This document shows positions 1 through 8,433 of a DNA stretch of 15,721 bases, one piece after another. The stretch spans positions 1-15,721 of the forward strand of contig QHXA01000084.1 of NCBI GenBank assembly GCA_003222755.1. Direction: 5' to 3'. The stretch's first letter is position 1, and each line of letters opens with the position of its first letter. The DNA is from Acidobacteriota bacterium. Lineage in GTDB: Bacteria > Acidobacteriota > Terriglobia > 20CM-2-55-15. The notes under the pieces were generated by a model. It ran no database searches and was not told the origin of the DNA. It was given only the letters and a program-made list of their open reading frames with translations. A program made the position numbers and the translations under genes.

Positions 1-27
1 GATGCCAAGCACGCCTTGAAGCCGCAT
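1..27 (-). CDS. Possible 5' end of a minus-strand gene (partial, 9 codons)
   Basis: On the minus strand an ATG at 27-25 opens nine codons (MRLQGVLGI) that run off the left edge. An AAAGGA purine tract lies about six bases upstream, which is good Shine-Dalgarno spacing. The short hydrophobic start would fit a signal peptide, but nine codons cannot identify a family. The alternative is the end of a plus-strand gene: the frame from base 1 stays open to a TAG at 46-48. The ribosome-binding site slightly favours the minus-strand reading. Confidence 0.25.
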
Positions 28-42
28 GAACGTTCCTTTCAA

Positions 43-109
43 CTGTAGCGGCGGTCTACTCTTGAGGCTGCGCGCTATCGCGCTTGCGCTTCGCGGACCG
101 CCGCTACAG
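43..109. repeat. 67-bp palindromic repeat, copy 1
   Basis: The element starts with CTGTAGCGGCGGTC and ends with a near-complementary arm finishing CCGCCGCTACAG. It has a GC-rich interior with its own small palindrome (GCGCTATCGCGC). The reverse complement of 1390-1456 matches it at 65 of 67 positions. It lies upstream of the molybdoenzyme gene; the second copy lies just after that gene in opposite orientation. It looks like a REP/MITE-type non-coding hairpin element. No transposase gene is present. Confidence 0.85.
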
Positions 110-215
110 CGCAAAACCCATCGATTCTACGCTACTCATTAAAAAAAGATCGATCATTCACCCAAAGACGGCCGATAATCTGCAATCAACAGCAGCGACA
201 AAGGAGGAGCCGCAT

Positions 216-1379
216 ATGATGAATAAACGAACACGCCGGGACATTCTAAAGGGAAGCCTGGCATTGGCGGGCTTGAGTGTCTTCGGCATACCGGAATGGG
301 CCCTTCCGGCATTAGCACAAGGCGAAACGGTAGTCCCTTTCACCGACTTGCCCGCGAACGCGAACTTCACGCCCGCCCCTGACCGGCGCACGTTCGACAT
401 CCGCAAGATCGACGGTCCGTTTACGCCCAAGGATCAATTCTTCACCACTCAGCATTACGGCCACCCTGATGTTGATTTGGCGACCTATCGTCTTAAAGTG
501 ACGGGATTGGTGGACCACCCGAAGTCGCTATCGCTCGATGAGCTGAAGAAGATGGGCAGCACCGAACTCATCGCCGGTTTCGAATGTTCGGGCAACCGCC
601 GTCCTCTACAAGGCCTCTCCGGCAACGGCCGTTGGACTGGAATTCCCCTGAAGACAGTTCTTGATTCGGCAGGTGTGAAAGCGCCGGCCCGAGAGTTCGT
701 GTTCTTTGGTGCTGATCACGGCGAGGAAGAAGTCGAATTTCGAACTCAAAAGTACAAACTTGACCAGCAATTCGGACGAAGCCTGACACGCGAGAAAGCA
801 ATGTCGAATGAGCCGTTCCTCGCCTGGGCTCTCAACAGTGAGCCGCTCACGAAACACCAGGGCTCTCCGCTTCGATTGCTCGTGCCGGGCTGGTACGGCG
901 TGGCAAACGTGAAGTGGTTGTCGCAAATCCACATCCAGGAGGAACAGTTCCTGGGCAAATTTCAGGCGCGTTGGTACCGCACCGTCAGGGGCGAAATGAT
1001 CGACGGCGAGATGAAGTGGAATGAGACCGCAGTGACCCACATGCAACTGAAGTCGTTCATCGCGCGCGTCACAACCGACGGCACGCGGTACAAGGTTCTG
1101 GGCGTCGTACTGAATGACGGCACGCCCATAAAATCCGTCGACGTCCGCATCGACGAAGGACCTTGGCAGCCGGCGACGCTCGACCCCTCCACGAAAGCAA
1201 AGTACTCGTGGAAACTCTTCACCTTTATGTGGGAGCGACCTACGTCCGGAGAACACACGCTCGTCTCGCGTGTGAGCGACGTGACCGGAAAAGTGCAGCC
1301 GACCGAAAAGGATCTGGAAAATAAAAAGTCGTTCCTCGAAGACAACTCACAGCATCCGCGGAAGGTCATGATCTCATAA
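216..1379 (+). CDS. Tat-exported sulfite-oxidase-family molybdopterin oxidoreductase
   Basis: Probable periplasmic molybdenum oxidoreductase of the sulfite oxidase / SoxC-like family; these oxidise or reduce small oxyanions such as sulfite, and the substrate here is unknown. The first 35 residues are a twin-arginine signal (TRRDILKG at residues 6-13, a hydrophobic stretch, then ALPALAQG). The Moco domain follows, with the pyranopterin-ligating cysteine in FECSGNRR (Cys124), the SGNGRWTGIPL segment and VPGWYGVANVKWL. The last ~110 residues fit the Ig-like Mo-co dimerisation domain. The 387-residue length is normal for the family. The frame is open from 84, but the start at 216 is chosen because AAGGAGGAG precedes it and it puts the Tat motif at the N-terminus. 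No haem domain or cytochrome partner is adjacent, so the electron acceptor is not encoded here. Confidence 0.9.
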   Translation: MMNKRTRRDILKGSLALAGLSVFGIPEWALPALAQGETVVPFTDLPANANFTPAPDRRTFDIRKIDGPFTPKDQFFTTQHYGHPDVDLATYRLKVTGLVDHPKSLSLDELKKMGSTELIAGFECSGNRRPLQGLSGNGRWTGIPLKTVLDSAGVKAPAREFVFFGADHGEEEVEFRTQKYKLDQQFGRSLTREKAMSNEPFLAWALNSEPLTKHQGSPLRLLVPGWYGVANVKWLSQIHIQEEQFLGKFQARWYRTVRGEMIDGEMKWNETAVTHMQLKSFIARVTTDGTRYKVLGVVLNDGTPIKSVDVRIDEGPWQPATLDPSTKAKYSWKLFTFMWERPTSGEHTLVSRVSDVTGKVQPTEKDLENKKSFLEDNSQHPRKVMIS

Positions 1380-1389
1380 CACTGCCTTA

Positions 1390-1456
1390 CTGTAGCGGCG
1401 GTCCGCGAAGCGCAAGCGCGAAAGCGCGCAGCCTCAAGAATAGACCGCCGCTACAG
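1390..1456. repeat. 67-bp palindromic repeat, copy 2 (inverted)
   Basis: This is the inverted counterpart of 43-109, with two mismatches in 67 positions. Here the terminal arms are perfect: TACTGTAGCGGCGGTC on the left, with its exact complement on the right ending at 1458, a 16-bp stem that includes the flanking TA on both sides. It fills most of the space between the molybdoenzyme stop and the next gene. As RNA it would fold into a long hairpin that could reduce read-through or protect the upstream 3' end. Confidence 0.85.
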
Positions 1457-1473
1457 TACACAGGGAAGGTCTT

Positions 1474-2481
1474 ATGTTGCTCGCCTTGTTCCTCATGTTA
1501 CAAGTACCCGCGCCGTGCAATCCGGCCGGAAACGTTCAGTTCGTCTGCGGTCAAGAAGCTCCGGAAGATCTGGTCGCGTTGCCCGGATCCGAATGGGTCT
1601 TTGCATCCGACTTCGGTGGAAACGGCGGAATTCGCCTGATCAATACGCGTGACCTGACGACTACAATGGCGTATCCGGCTCCAACGGCTAAGGACAAGCT
1701 GGACGCGAAGACCTACGATTCCTGTCCCGGCCCGCCGGACGCCGCGGAAAAAGGAAAATTCAGAACACACGGGCTTGCTCTTCGCGCGGGGAGGAACTCC
1801 AGCCATACGCTCTACGCGGTTCATCACGGCGGTCGAGAGTCTGTCGAAATTTTCGAGGTGGATGCCCGTAGTAAACCACCAGCCCTGACCTGGATCGGGT
1901 GCGCCGTTGCGCCGGAACTGATTGGTCTGAACTCCGTCGTCCCGCTGCCCGAAGGCAGTTTCGCCGCCACAAATTTCCTCGTGCGTAGTGGCGACGCCAG
2001 TAGCCGCACGAAGATGATGGCAGGCGAAAAGAATGGTGAAATCTGGGAATGGCATACCGGCAAAGGCTGGAAGATCATTCCGGGCAGCGAGGCAGCAGGC
2101 GCTAATGGCCTCGAAGTCTCAAAGGACGGCAAATGGCTCTATGTCGCGGCGTGGGGCAGCCAATCATTCTTCCGCTTGTCGCGTGGGCAGACGCCCGTCA
2201 AACGTGAAGACATTCCCTTAGGCTTCCGCGTCGATAATATCCGGTGGGCGGCCGATGGCTCAATTCTAGCCGTAGGCCAAGGCGGCGCCGCCCCCGGTAC
2301 ACAGACGACGAATATTGTCAAAATCAATCCAAACACGTTAAAGGTGCAGGAGATTATTCGCCAGCCGAATAGTGACGTCTTTGGCGCCGGCACCGTAGCT
2401 ATCGAGGTTGGAAAAGAGCTGTGGGTCGGATCGTTCCGCGGCGACCGCATCGCGCGCTTCCCTGCAACGCAGGCGAAGTAG
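1474..2481 (+). CDS. Secreted SMP-30 / arylesterase-like beta-propeller protein
   Basis: A 335-residue protein with a short hydrophobic N-terminus (MLLALFLMLQVPAP), probably a Sec signal peptide. The body looks like a six-bladed propeller of the SMP-30 / paraoxonase / strictosidine-synthase-like type. Supporting segments are ASDFGGNGGIRLINTRD (~residues 44-60), LYAVHHGGRESVEIFEVD (~residues 112-129) and ANGLEVSKDGKWLYVAAWGS (~residues 209-228), the last resembling the blade that carries the conserved metal-binding Asn in this family. Members hydrolyse lactones or esters, or have lost catalysis; the substrate cannot be read from the sequence. A GGGAAGG ribosome-binding site supports the ATG at 1474. 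The gene shares its strand with the molybdoenzyme but is separated from it by a strong hairpin repeat, so co-transcription is uncertain. Confidence 0.8.
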   Translation: MLLALFLMLQVPAPCNPAGNVQFVCGQEAPEDLVALPGSEWVFASDFGGNGGIRLINTRDLTTTMAYPAPTAKDKLDAKTYDSCPGPPDAAEKGKFRTHGLALRAGRNSSHTLYAVHHGGRESVEIFEVDARSKPPALTWIGCAVAPELIGLNSVVPLPEGSFAATNFLVRSGDASSRTKMMAGEKNGEIWEWHTGKGWKIIPGSEAAGANGLEVSKDGKWLYVAAWGSQSFFRLSRGQTPVKREDIPLGFRVDNIRWAADGSILAVGQGGAAPGTQTTNIVKINPNTLKVQEIIRQPNSDVFGAGTVAIEVGKELWVGSFRGDRIARFPATQAK

Positions 2482-2497
2482 CGGGTAACATGAGTGC

Positions 2498-2866
2498 GTA
2501 GGCGCGGGCTAAAGCCAGGCTAAAGCCGGCGCCTGGAGTTTGGACATTTTTAAACGTACTTTCTGCGCGATAAATTAGCAAAACTGGAGTGTCGCTGAAG
2601 GACAGACGCTTCGGCACCGCGGAGCGGTGCGAGGAGATTAGCCAGGGGTACGCGTTTTTTGCGTACCCCTGGTATTGAGACGCACCAAGAATCGTACCCC
2701 GGCGGGGGTGCGAGGAGTCCGCGACACCCCTTCAGGGTGCGGATTCCAGAGGATCGAAGTATTCCAGGGGTACGCAAAAAACGCGTACCCCTGGCTAATT
2801 TCCCAGCACCGCTCCGCGGTGCGAAATGTCCAAAACCCAGAGCGCCGGCTAAAGCCGGCGCCTACA
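2498..2866. repeat. Composite head-to-head hairpin repeat element (copies A-left and A-right)
   Basis: Two copies of a modular hairpin element face each other. The module order is: a GCGCCGGCT/AGCCGGCGC hairpin; GTTTGGACATTT; the GCACCGC-GGA-GCGGTGC hairpin; AGGAGATTAGC; then a 12-bp perfect stem (CCAGGGGTACGC) with a T-rich loop. The left copy has the second hairpin at 2614-2630 and the long stem at 2642-2672. The right copy, inverted, has the long stem at 2764-2794, the second hairpin at 2806-2822 and the first hairpin at 2842-2861. The central 90 bases hold shorter CACCCC-type stems. The right end finishes in CCTACAG, like the 67-bp repeats. A related single copy is at 8434-8554. No coding capacity is credible here. 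Confidence 0.85.
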
Positions 2867-2879
2867 GAACTGTCCCGAA

Positions 2880-3104
2880 GATATAATGGATCAGGCTCAG
2901 TCATGAATCGGGACAAACGAGACGATCTCCTGCTCCACCACAACCCGGAACTGCCGCCGCACATCGAATTGCTCCTTCGTTTCCAAGTGAGATTTGAAAT
3001 AAGGATCGCTGCGGATTGTGCCTAGTTTGCGGATGTGTGGGTCATGGCAGGTCCATTCGCGAGTAACGGGCAAGCGGACGGCAGCGCTCTGGTCCCCGAT
3101 GTGT
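2880..3104. other. Gap without an assignable gene
   Basis: After the hairpin element there is ordinary-looking sequence up to the stop of the ankyrin gene. The minus strand is open from the ankyrin 3' end down to a stop at 2897 in another frame and reads like plausible protein (for example SDPYFKSHLETKEQFDVRRQ). It has no start codon of its own with a ribosome-binding site and resembles no family I recognise. It may be a decayed gene remnant or a chance open frame. Confidence 0.4.
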
Positions 3105-4508
3105 TTATTGCCGGCCGCCTCTGTTGGGTGCGCCCGGTGCGCCGGCTTTGGCGCCCTTTTGCTGGAGAAACGCAACCACTGAATCGAACTTAAGAGTTCG
3201 TGCGGAGTCCAACGCAGTGCGGCCGTCGGTGTTGGCGGCATTCACATCGACACCAAGATCGACCAGCAGCTTAATGGCTTCAAGTGCGAGCGCTTCGCGC
3301 TTAGAGCGATCCACCTCCACCCAAGCGGCTCCGCCGCCGCCCATTCCAGCGGCAGCCATCAAAGTGGTCGTGACTTCCTTTCTGTGGTCAAAGGGGTTGC
3401 CGCCGCGGCCCTCGACAATCTTGTCGGAACGGTGGACAAATAGCGGATCCGCGCCATGCTTCAGGAGCAGGCGCATGATGCTGGGTTCGGTGAATCGGGC
3501 CGCAAGCCAGAAGGGTGTGGCTCCGACCAACTCAGGCTCGAAGTTGTAGTCTCGGGAAGACCGGCGGGTCGGCGTCCACGTCTGGAGCGGCGCGGTCGCA
3601 TCGGCGCCATGAGCAAGGAGAGCGCTGACCATCCGTTCGTCACGGCGCATGATCGCTTCGTGCAGTGGCGTGAACCCGGCCTTTGCCGCGTTCGGATCGG
3701 CGCCGTTCTCGAGCAGAAATTCGACCAGATCTGTGAATCCAGAATGCGCCGCCAGAGCGGTCGCGCTGATGCCCCATGCGTCGGTATCGTTGACTTTAGC
3801 GCCAGCAGCGACAAGAAGCTTGGCCGAATCGAGATCGCCGGCGCGCGCCGCAAACAGCAGTGGCGTATCGTTACCGTGGGGAATGGCACGGTTGTATTCG
3901 AGATAGCCATGCGGCGGCACGGCCATGACGTCGCTCCACGAATTGCTGCGAGCGTGGACATCGGCGCCATGCGCTAGCAACGCCTTCACCACTTCCGGAT
4001 GTTTCTGAGCTACCGCCCACATGAGGGCCGTCTGACCCCGCGCGGCACGGGCGTTCGGGTCCGCGCCTTTTGCGAGCAACTGCTCGACGATGGCGGGATA
4101 GCCTCCTCGCGATGCAACCATCAGCAACGTCTCACCCAGCAGCAGCTTTGCATTCGGATTTGCGCCAGCGCCCAACAACCGGCGGACCATCCCCTCGCTT
4201 CCGTTTTGACACGCTGTCCACAGCGGCGTCGCGCCGAGATCGTTTGCCGCGTTGATTTTGGCGCCCGCGCGAATCAGCAGATCGGCGGTTTCCAGATCAT
4301 CGCGGTAGCTTGCCCAGTGCAGCGCGGTAGTGCCGTCTCCCTCTGTCGCGTTGACATTCGCGCCTTTCTGCAGGAGCGATTGCACCGTCTGTTTGTCGCC
4401 ACTCTTTGCGGCGTCGAGGAGCGGAGGCCGAATCGCGGCATGCGAAGTTTGAGTGAAGACCAAGACACACAGCGACAAACACATGAGAGAAGGAATAATT
4501 CTTGTCAT
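3105..4508 (-). CDS. Secreted ankyrin-repeat protein
   Basis: A 467-residue protein with a Sec signal peptide (hydrophobic residues ~7-19, likely cleavage after SHAA) followed by a near-continuous array of about ten ankyrin repeats. Typical repeat cores are DGTTALHWASYRDD, AGFTPLHEAIMRRDE and DGRTALDSARTLKFD, with LLAKGADPNA-type helix-turn ends. Inserts interrupt repeats around residues 190-210 and 310-330, and a Gly-rich loop (AAGMGGGGAAW) lies near residue 398. It ends in a low-complexity Gly/Ala/Pro tail. Ankyrin arrays bind proteins, so a scaffold or partner role is likely, with no catalytic motif seen. Its ATG overlaps the stop of the DUF1552 gene (ATGA, 4505-4508), which points to translational coupling and a shared function outside the cytoplasm. 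Confidence 0.92.
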   Translation of the reverse strand: MTRIIPSLMCLSLCVLVFTQTSHAAIRPPLLDAAKSGDKQTVQSLLQKGANVNATEGDGTTALHWASYRDDLETADLLIRAGAKINAANDLGATPLWTACQNGSEGMVRRLLGAGANPNAKLLLGETLLMVASRGGYPAIVEQLLAKGADPNARAARGQTALMWAVAQKHPEVVKALLAHGADVHARSNSWSDVMAVPPHGYLEYNRAIPHGNDTPLLFAARAGDLDSAKLLVAAGAKVNDTDAWGISATALAAHSGFTDLVEFLLENGADPNAAKAGFTPLHEAIMRRDERMVSALLAHGADATAPLQTWTPTRRSSRDYNFEPELVGATPFWLAARFTEPSIMRLLLKHGADPLFVHRSDKIVEGRGGNPFDHRKEVTTTLMAAAGMGGGGAAWVEVDRSKREALALEAIKLLVDLGVDVNAANTDGRTALDSARTLKFDSVVAFLQQKGAKAGAPGAPNRGGRQ

Positions 4509-5833
4509 ATTCCGGATAGCGTATCCAATGGAAGTTTGCCGTCGCTGCCACCGACCTTCTCGACGGGCATGCCCATCTTGTCCATCAGTGTGACCAGCAG
4601 GTTGGCCATTGATGGTTTCTCCTTGTACACGATATGCCGGCCGCCTTTCAGCGTTCCCGCTCCGCCGCCAACCAGCATGATCGGCAAGTTGTCGCCGGCA
4701 TGACGTTGGCTGTTGGAAATACCGGAACCATACAAGATTGTCATGTGATCCAGCAGCGAACCATCACCATCCGATGTCGCGCGGAGCTTTGCCAGATATT
4801 TCGAGAACAGCTCGACGTGATACCGGTTGATCTTCGACATGTGCGCGATCAACTCCGGAACATTATCGTGATGCGACAGCGGGTGATGCGCTTCGGGCAC
4901 GCCAATTTGAGGATATGGCCGGGCGCTCTGTTCTTTGCCGATCATGAAGGAGATGATGCGCGTCAGGTCCGCCTGAAAAGCCAGAAGCTGCAGATCCAGC
5001 ATCAGTGTGAGATGGTCCTCGAAAACAGGCGGCACACCCTGAGGCGCTTCCATCGCCGGCAGGGATACATCGCGTTGTTCTTCGGCTTTCTGGATGCGGC
5101 GTTCGACGTCGCGAATCGCATCGGCGTATTCAGCAACCTTGCTCTGGTCTTTCGGACCAAGTTCCCGCCTCAGATTCGCGAGCTTGCCGGTAACCGAATC
5201 GAGGATGCTCTTGTTCTGCCGCATCCGCGCCTCGCGGGCGGCCCAATCGGTTTTGCCGGTATCTCCGAACAGCCTCTCGAAAACGGCTCGCGGGTTATAT
5301 TCCACCGGTAGGGCTTGCGTGGGACTGCGCCAGGAGAGCGTGTGTGTGTAAACGCAACTCAGATTGCCGGTGCATGCGCCAGCGTTGGCCGGCGCATCCA
5401 TCGAGAGCTCGAGCGATGCCACTTGAGTCTCACTGCTGAAATGCCTCGCGAGCAATTGGTCGATGGAAACATCGGCAAAGATCTCAACCTCGTTGCGCCC
5501 ACCACGCGGCGTACCCGTGAGAAACGATCCCGATGCTCCCGCATGAATGTAATTCCAGCTTGCGTGGAGACCCGAGAGCACGAGCATCTGATTCCGATAC
5601 GGCGCCAGCGGCTCGAGAATCGGAGACAGCTCGAATGCCGCACCTTCGCCTTTGGGTGACCAGTATTCCATCGCCATGCCGTTCGGTACATAAAACGTCA
5701 AGAAACGGTTCACGGGTTTCACCGCAGCTCTCGCGCTCGGAACCATCGCCTCGAGAAATGGCAAGGCCAGGCTTGCGCCTATTCCGCGCAAAACCGTCCG
5801 CCGCGGCAATGATTTCGCAGTGAGGAAGTTCAT
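4505..5833 (-). CDS. DUF1552 family protein, Tat-exported
   Basis: A 442-residue protein of the DUF1552 family, distantly related to the alkaline-phosphatase-like DUF1501 proteins; its biochemical role is not established. The N-terminus carries a twin-arginine signal (PRRTVLRGIGASLALPF, residues 10-26, ending near ARAA). Recognisable family segments are RFLTFYVPNGMAMEYWSP (~residues 43-60), HASWNYIHAGASGSFLTGTP (~residues 90-109), PEAHHPLSHHD and ILYGSGISNSQRHAGDNLPI near the C-terminus. The His-rich stretches could bind metal. AAGGAGAA in front of the ATG at 5833 is a good ribosome-binding site. It lies 25 bases after the DUF1592-type gene and overlaps the ankyrin gene by four bases, so it is the middle gene of a three-gene operon. 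Confidence 0.93.
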   Translation of the reverse strand: MNFLTAKSLPRRTVLRGIGASLALPFLEAMVPSARAAVKPVNRFLTFYVPNGMAMEYWSPKGEGAAFELSPILEPLAPYRNQMLVLSGLHASWNYIHAGASGSFLTGTPRGGRNEVEIFADVSIDQLLARHFSSETQVASLELSMDAPANAGACTGNLSCVYTHTLSWRSPTQALPVEYNPRAVFERLFGDTGKTDWAAREARMRQNKSILDSVTGKLANLRRELGPKDQSKVAEYADAIRDVERRIQKAEEQRDVSLPAMEAPQGVPPVFEDHLTLMLDLQLLAFQADLTRIISFMIGKEQSARPYPQIGVPEAHHPLSHHDNVPELIAHMSKINRYHVELFSKYLAKLRATSDGDGSLLDHMTILYGSGISNSQRHAGDNLPIMLVGGGAGTLKGGRHIVYKEKPSMANLLVTLMDKMGMPVEKVGGSDGKLPLDTLSGI

Positions 5834-5858
5834 GCTCGTTCTCCTTATTGAAAACCGG

Positions 5859-8324
5859 CTAATTCGACAGCGTCTGTGACGCTCTCATCAAAAACGTTGG
5901 GCTTTTCACAATGCCCAAAACCAGCGCCGACCAGCGGTAGTTCTGTGCCGCCGCGTCGCGCACGATCTTCCGCACGGCCGGCCGGTCGTAGTATTCGATG
6001 CGACGGCCGAGCGCGTACGCCATCAATTTTTCAGTAAGGGTGCGCGGGAACTGCTCAGGATCATCGAGCAGCGCGGCACGCAGCCCCGCAAGGCCTTCAA
6101 CCTTTCTCCCACTTGTTGTGGTACCGCTTGCGTCAACCGGTTTCCCGGATTCGTCAATGCTGCGCCAGCCACCGATCACATCGTAATTTTCAAGCGCGAA
6201 TCCGAGCGGATCCAGCACCGAATGGCAACTGTTGCAAGTAGCAGTCGTACGATGCTGCGCCAATCGCTCGCGGATCGATTTCGGAGCAGTGCCAGGCTTG
6301 TTGTCGGCCAGATTCGTATCGACTCCCGGAGGAGGCGGGGGCACCGGCAAACCGAAGATGTTGTCCAGGAGAAATTTGCCGCGGAGCACGGGTGAAGTAC
6401 GATCCGGATACGATGTGGTTGCCAGCAACGCTCCCTGCGCCAGCAAACCTCCACGCTGATCGTGATTGGGCAGCGTGACCCGCCGGAAGCGGCTGCCGTA
6501 AATTCCGGGAATCCCGTAATGCCGTGCCAGCCGTTCATTCACGAATGTGTAGTTCGCATTCAGGAGTTCGGTAACGCTGCGGTCCTCGCGCACCGTGCTG
6601 GCGAGAAAGAGTTCGGTCTCACGTTGGAAAGCTTGCAGCAGACTTTCGTCGTAATTGGGATAACGTTCCGGATCGACGATGACTTCCCCGACGCGCCGAA
6701 GAGTCAGCCATTGCGCCGCGAAATCGTTCACAAGCGAGTCGATGGCGCGCCGGTCGGCCAGCATCCGCCGCACTTCTTTTTCGAGCGTCTGCGGATTCGT
6801 GAGCTGCCCGCGCTCGGCTAAATCCAGGAGCCGCTCATCGGGGATGCTGCTCCACAAAAAGAACGACAACCGCGATGCCACTTCGAGATCGGTCAACCGG
6901 TAGACCCCTTCACTTTGGCTGGAGTCTCGATAGACGCGCAACAGAAAGTCCGGATCAACAAGGAGTCTTTCCAGTGCGAACTGGATTCCCGCATCGAAGC
7001 TTCCACCCTCTTTGCGGCCAGTACTGAAAAAATCCACCAGCGTCTGAACGTCTTCCTTCATCACAGGCCGCCGGTAAGCCAGCCGCGCCATTCTCGAAAG
7101 AATTTTGCCGGCACACGTGTTCTCTTCCGCAGCGGCTCTTGGCTGACAAACGAAAATCGCGCGACGGCTTGGAGTATCTTTCGCTAGTCCAGCCGGATTG
7201 TAAGGACCGCCGATTTGCACGACGCCGACATTAGCGTAGCCCATGTAGACCTGGTCATTGGTGATGACGCGGCCGCGCTGCAGCGGTTGCGGAAGACCTT
7301 CGGGCTCCCACAGCTCTCTGACAAACGACACACCTACGACGTGCGGACCTGCCTCGACCGGTACGCGGACCTCTAGCCCCGCATCTCCCCCGATCTGCAT
7401 GTATTTTTCCCACTCGTCATCGCCCGCAAAGCCCGGCTCACCGTCGCCCGCATAGCTGGCGGCCGCGGGCCTTCCCTTGGCCGCGCCTCCGACAGTGAAC
7501 CGCTTGAGCAGTCTTCCATCCAGCCGGACATCCAGCTGCTGCGGCCAGCCCATGCCTTTGATGTAATCCTGGTATTGCCGTTGAAGGCGAACTTTGATGA
7601 GGTACTCGCCGTTGGACGGGAAATTGTAGTTGACTGCAATTCCTCCGCGGGATCCAAGTGGAAGATCTTCGCTTTGGCGGTCATCCTGCAGGACATGCAG
7701 AGGAATTTCGAATCGGTCGACCTTCGGATTTGCCGGGGGAAGACCCGTCGCCAGTCGTGTGACCTGCCGGGCTACAGATAGATATCGCTCCAAATGTGCA
7801 GTGGAAATCGAGAGAGAGTCCGCAAAATTATCGAAGCTTCCGTCCGCTGTCTCATCGCCGGGAAGTAACGATTTCACGTCGAGATCCATCGCAAACAGAT
7901 CACGAATCGCATTGTTGTATTCGGTGCGATTGAGTCGATGGACTGCGCCGATCCTTCCCGGGTTCGGTCGGGCAGCCCAGGCGCGATCAATTTCATTTTC
8001 GAACCACCTCGCCAGAGTGCGATACGTTTCCACATCGGGCCGCGGATTTCCCGGCGGCGGCATCGAACCGGCGCGCAGCTTTGCAATCACGCGTTCCCAC
8101 ATTTCCGCGTTCGCGCTGGGATTCGCCGCATCTAAAATATCCAGCGCCAGCCCGCCGGTCCGCAGTTTCTGGTTGTGGCAAGTGACGCAGTATTTGTCGA
8201 GGATCGCGCGCGGCGCGGCTGATGTTGGGGCGGACTGGTTCTGCGGCGCCGCAGTCTCAAACCCGGACACAAGAACGGCGATACAAGCGCCTACAATGAG
8301 TGCGCACGTCGGTATCCGCCGCAT
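5859..8324 (-). CDS. Large c-type cytochrome-like protein with DUF1587/1595/1592/1588/1585 domains
   Basis: An 821-residue exported protein, first gene of the operon. An N-terminal hydrophobic segment (residues 8-20) acts as signal peptide. A haem-binding motif CVTCH (Cys46 to His50) lies in a Planctomycete-cytochrome-like segment, followed by DUF1587 (HRLNRTEYNNAIRDLF, residues 129-144). A beta-rich middle region (~200-390) may be carbohydrate-binding-like. Next come DUF1595 (~404-470, LAYRRPV), DUF1592 (~475-605, ASRLSFFLWSSIPDE), DUF1588 (~625-735, including a second CxxCH, CNSCH, at 697-701) and DUF1585 (~740-815, MAYALGRRIEYYD). This chain is characteristic of Acidobacteriota, Planctomycetes and Verrucomicrobia; its function is unproven, and roles in polysaccharide breakdown linked to electron transfer have been suggested. 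GGAGGAGG before the ATG supports the start. Confidence 0.95.
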   Translation of the reverse strand: MRRIPTCALIVGACIAVLVSGFETAAPQNQSAPTSAAPRAILDKYCVTCHNQKLRTGGLALDILDAANPSANAEMWERVIAKLRAGSMPPPGNPRPDVETYRTLARWFENEIDRAWAARPNPGRIGAVHRLNRTEYNNAIRDLFAMDLDVKSLLPGDETADGSFDNFADSLSISTAHLERYLSVARQVTRLATGLPPANPKVDRFEIPLHVLQDDRQSEDLPLGSRGGIAVNYNFPSNGEYLIKVRLQRQYQDYIKGMGWPQQLDVRLDGRLLKRFTVGGAAKGRPAAASYAGDGEPGFAGDDEWEKYMQIGGDAGLEVRVPVEAGPHVVGVSFVRELWEPEGLPQPLQRGRVITNDQVYMGYANVGVVQIGGPYNPAGLAKDTPSRRAIFVCQPRAAAEENTCAGKILSRMARLAYRRPVMKEDVQTLVDFFSTGRKEGGSFDAGIQFALERLLVDPDFLLRVYRDSSQSEGVYRLTDLEVASRLSFFLWSSIPDERLLDLAERGQLTNPQTLEKEVRRMLADRRAIDSLVNDFAAQWLTLRRVGEVIVDPERYPNYDESLLQAFQRETELFLASTVREDRSVTELLNANYTFVNERLARHYGIPGIYGSRFRRVTLPNHDQRGGLLAQGALLATTSYPDRTSPVLRGKFLLDNIFGLPVPPPPPGVDTNLADNKPGTAPKSIRERLAQHRTTATCNSCHSVLDPLGFALENYDVIGGWRSIDESGKPVDASGTTTSGRKVEGLAGLRAALLDDPEQFPRTLTEKLMAYALGRRIEYYDRPAVRKIVRDAAAQNYRWSALVLGIVKSPTFLMRASQTLSN

Positions 8325-8433
8325 TCGCGTCCTCCTCCAACAAGTCGTTTAAGCTTTACCGGACTCATTTTCCCTGATATCCCGAACACAAGTAAAGCAA
8401 ACTGTGGCGGGACACGCACCGCGGAGCCATGCT

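Noticed and set aside
84..215. Longer N-terminus for the molybdoenzyme, starting at 84
   Set aside because: The start lies inside the 67-bp repeat, has no ribosome-binding site, and would bury the twin-arginine signal 44 residues inside the protein.
606..1256. A 216-codon minus-strand open frame inside the molybdoenzyme gene
   Set aside because: The opposite strand carries the conserved Moco residues; this frame is a shadow.
3456..3977. Long plus-strand open frames opposite the ankyrin gene
   Set aside because: They mirror the repetitive, GC-rich ankyrin codons, lack ribosome-binding sites and look like no family; the minus-strand ankyrin frame is clearly the coding one.
4634..5311. A 225-codon plus-strand open frame opposite the DUF1552 gene
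   Set aside because: It is antisense to a clearly conserved protein and its translation shows no domain or start signal.
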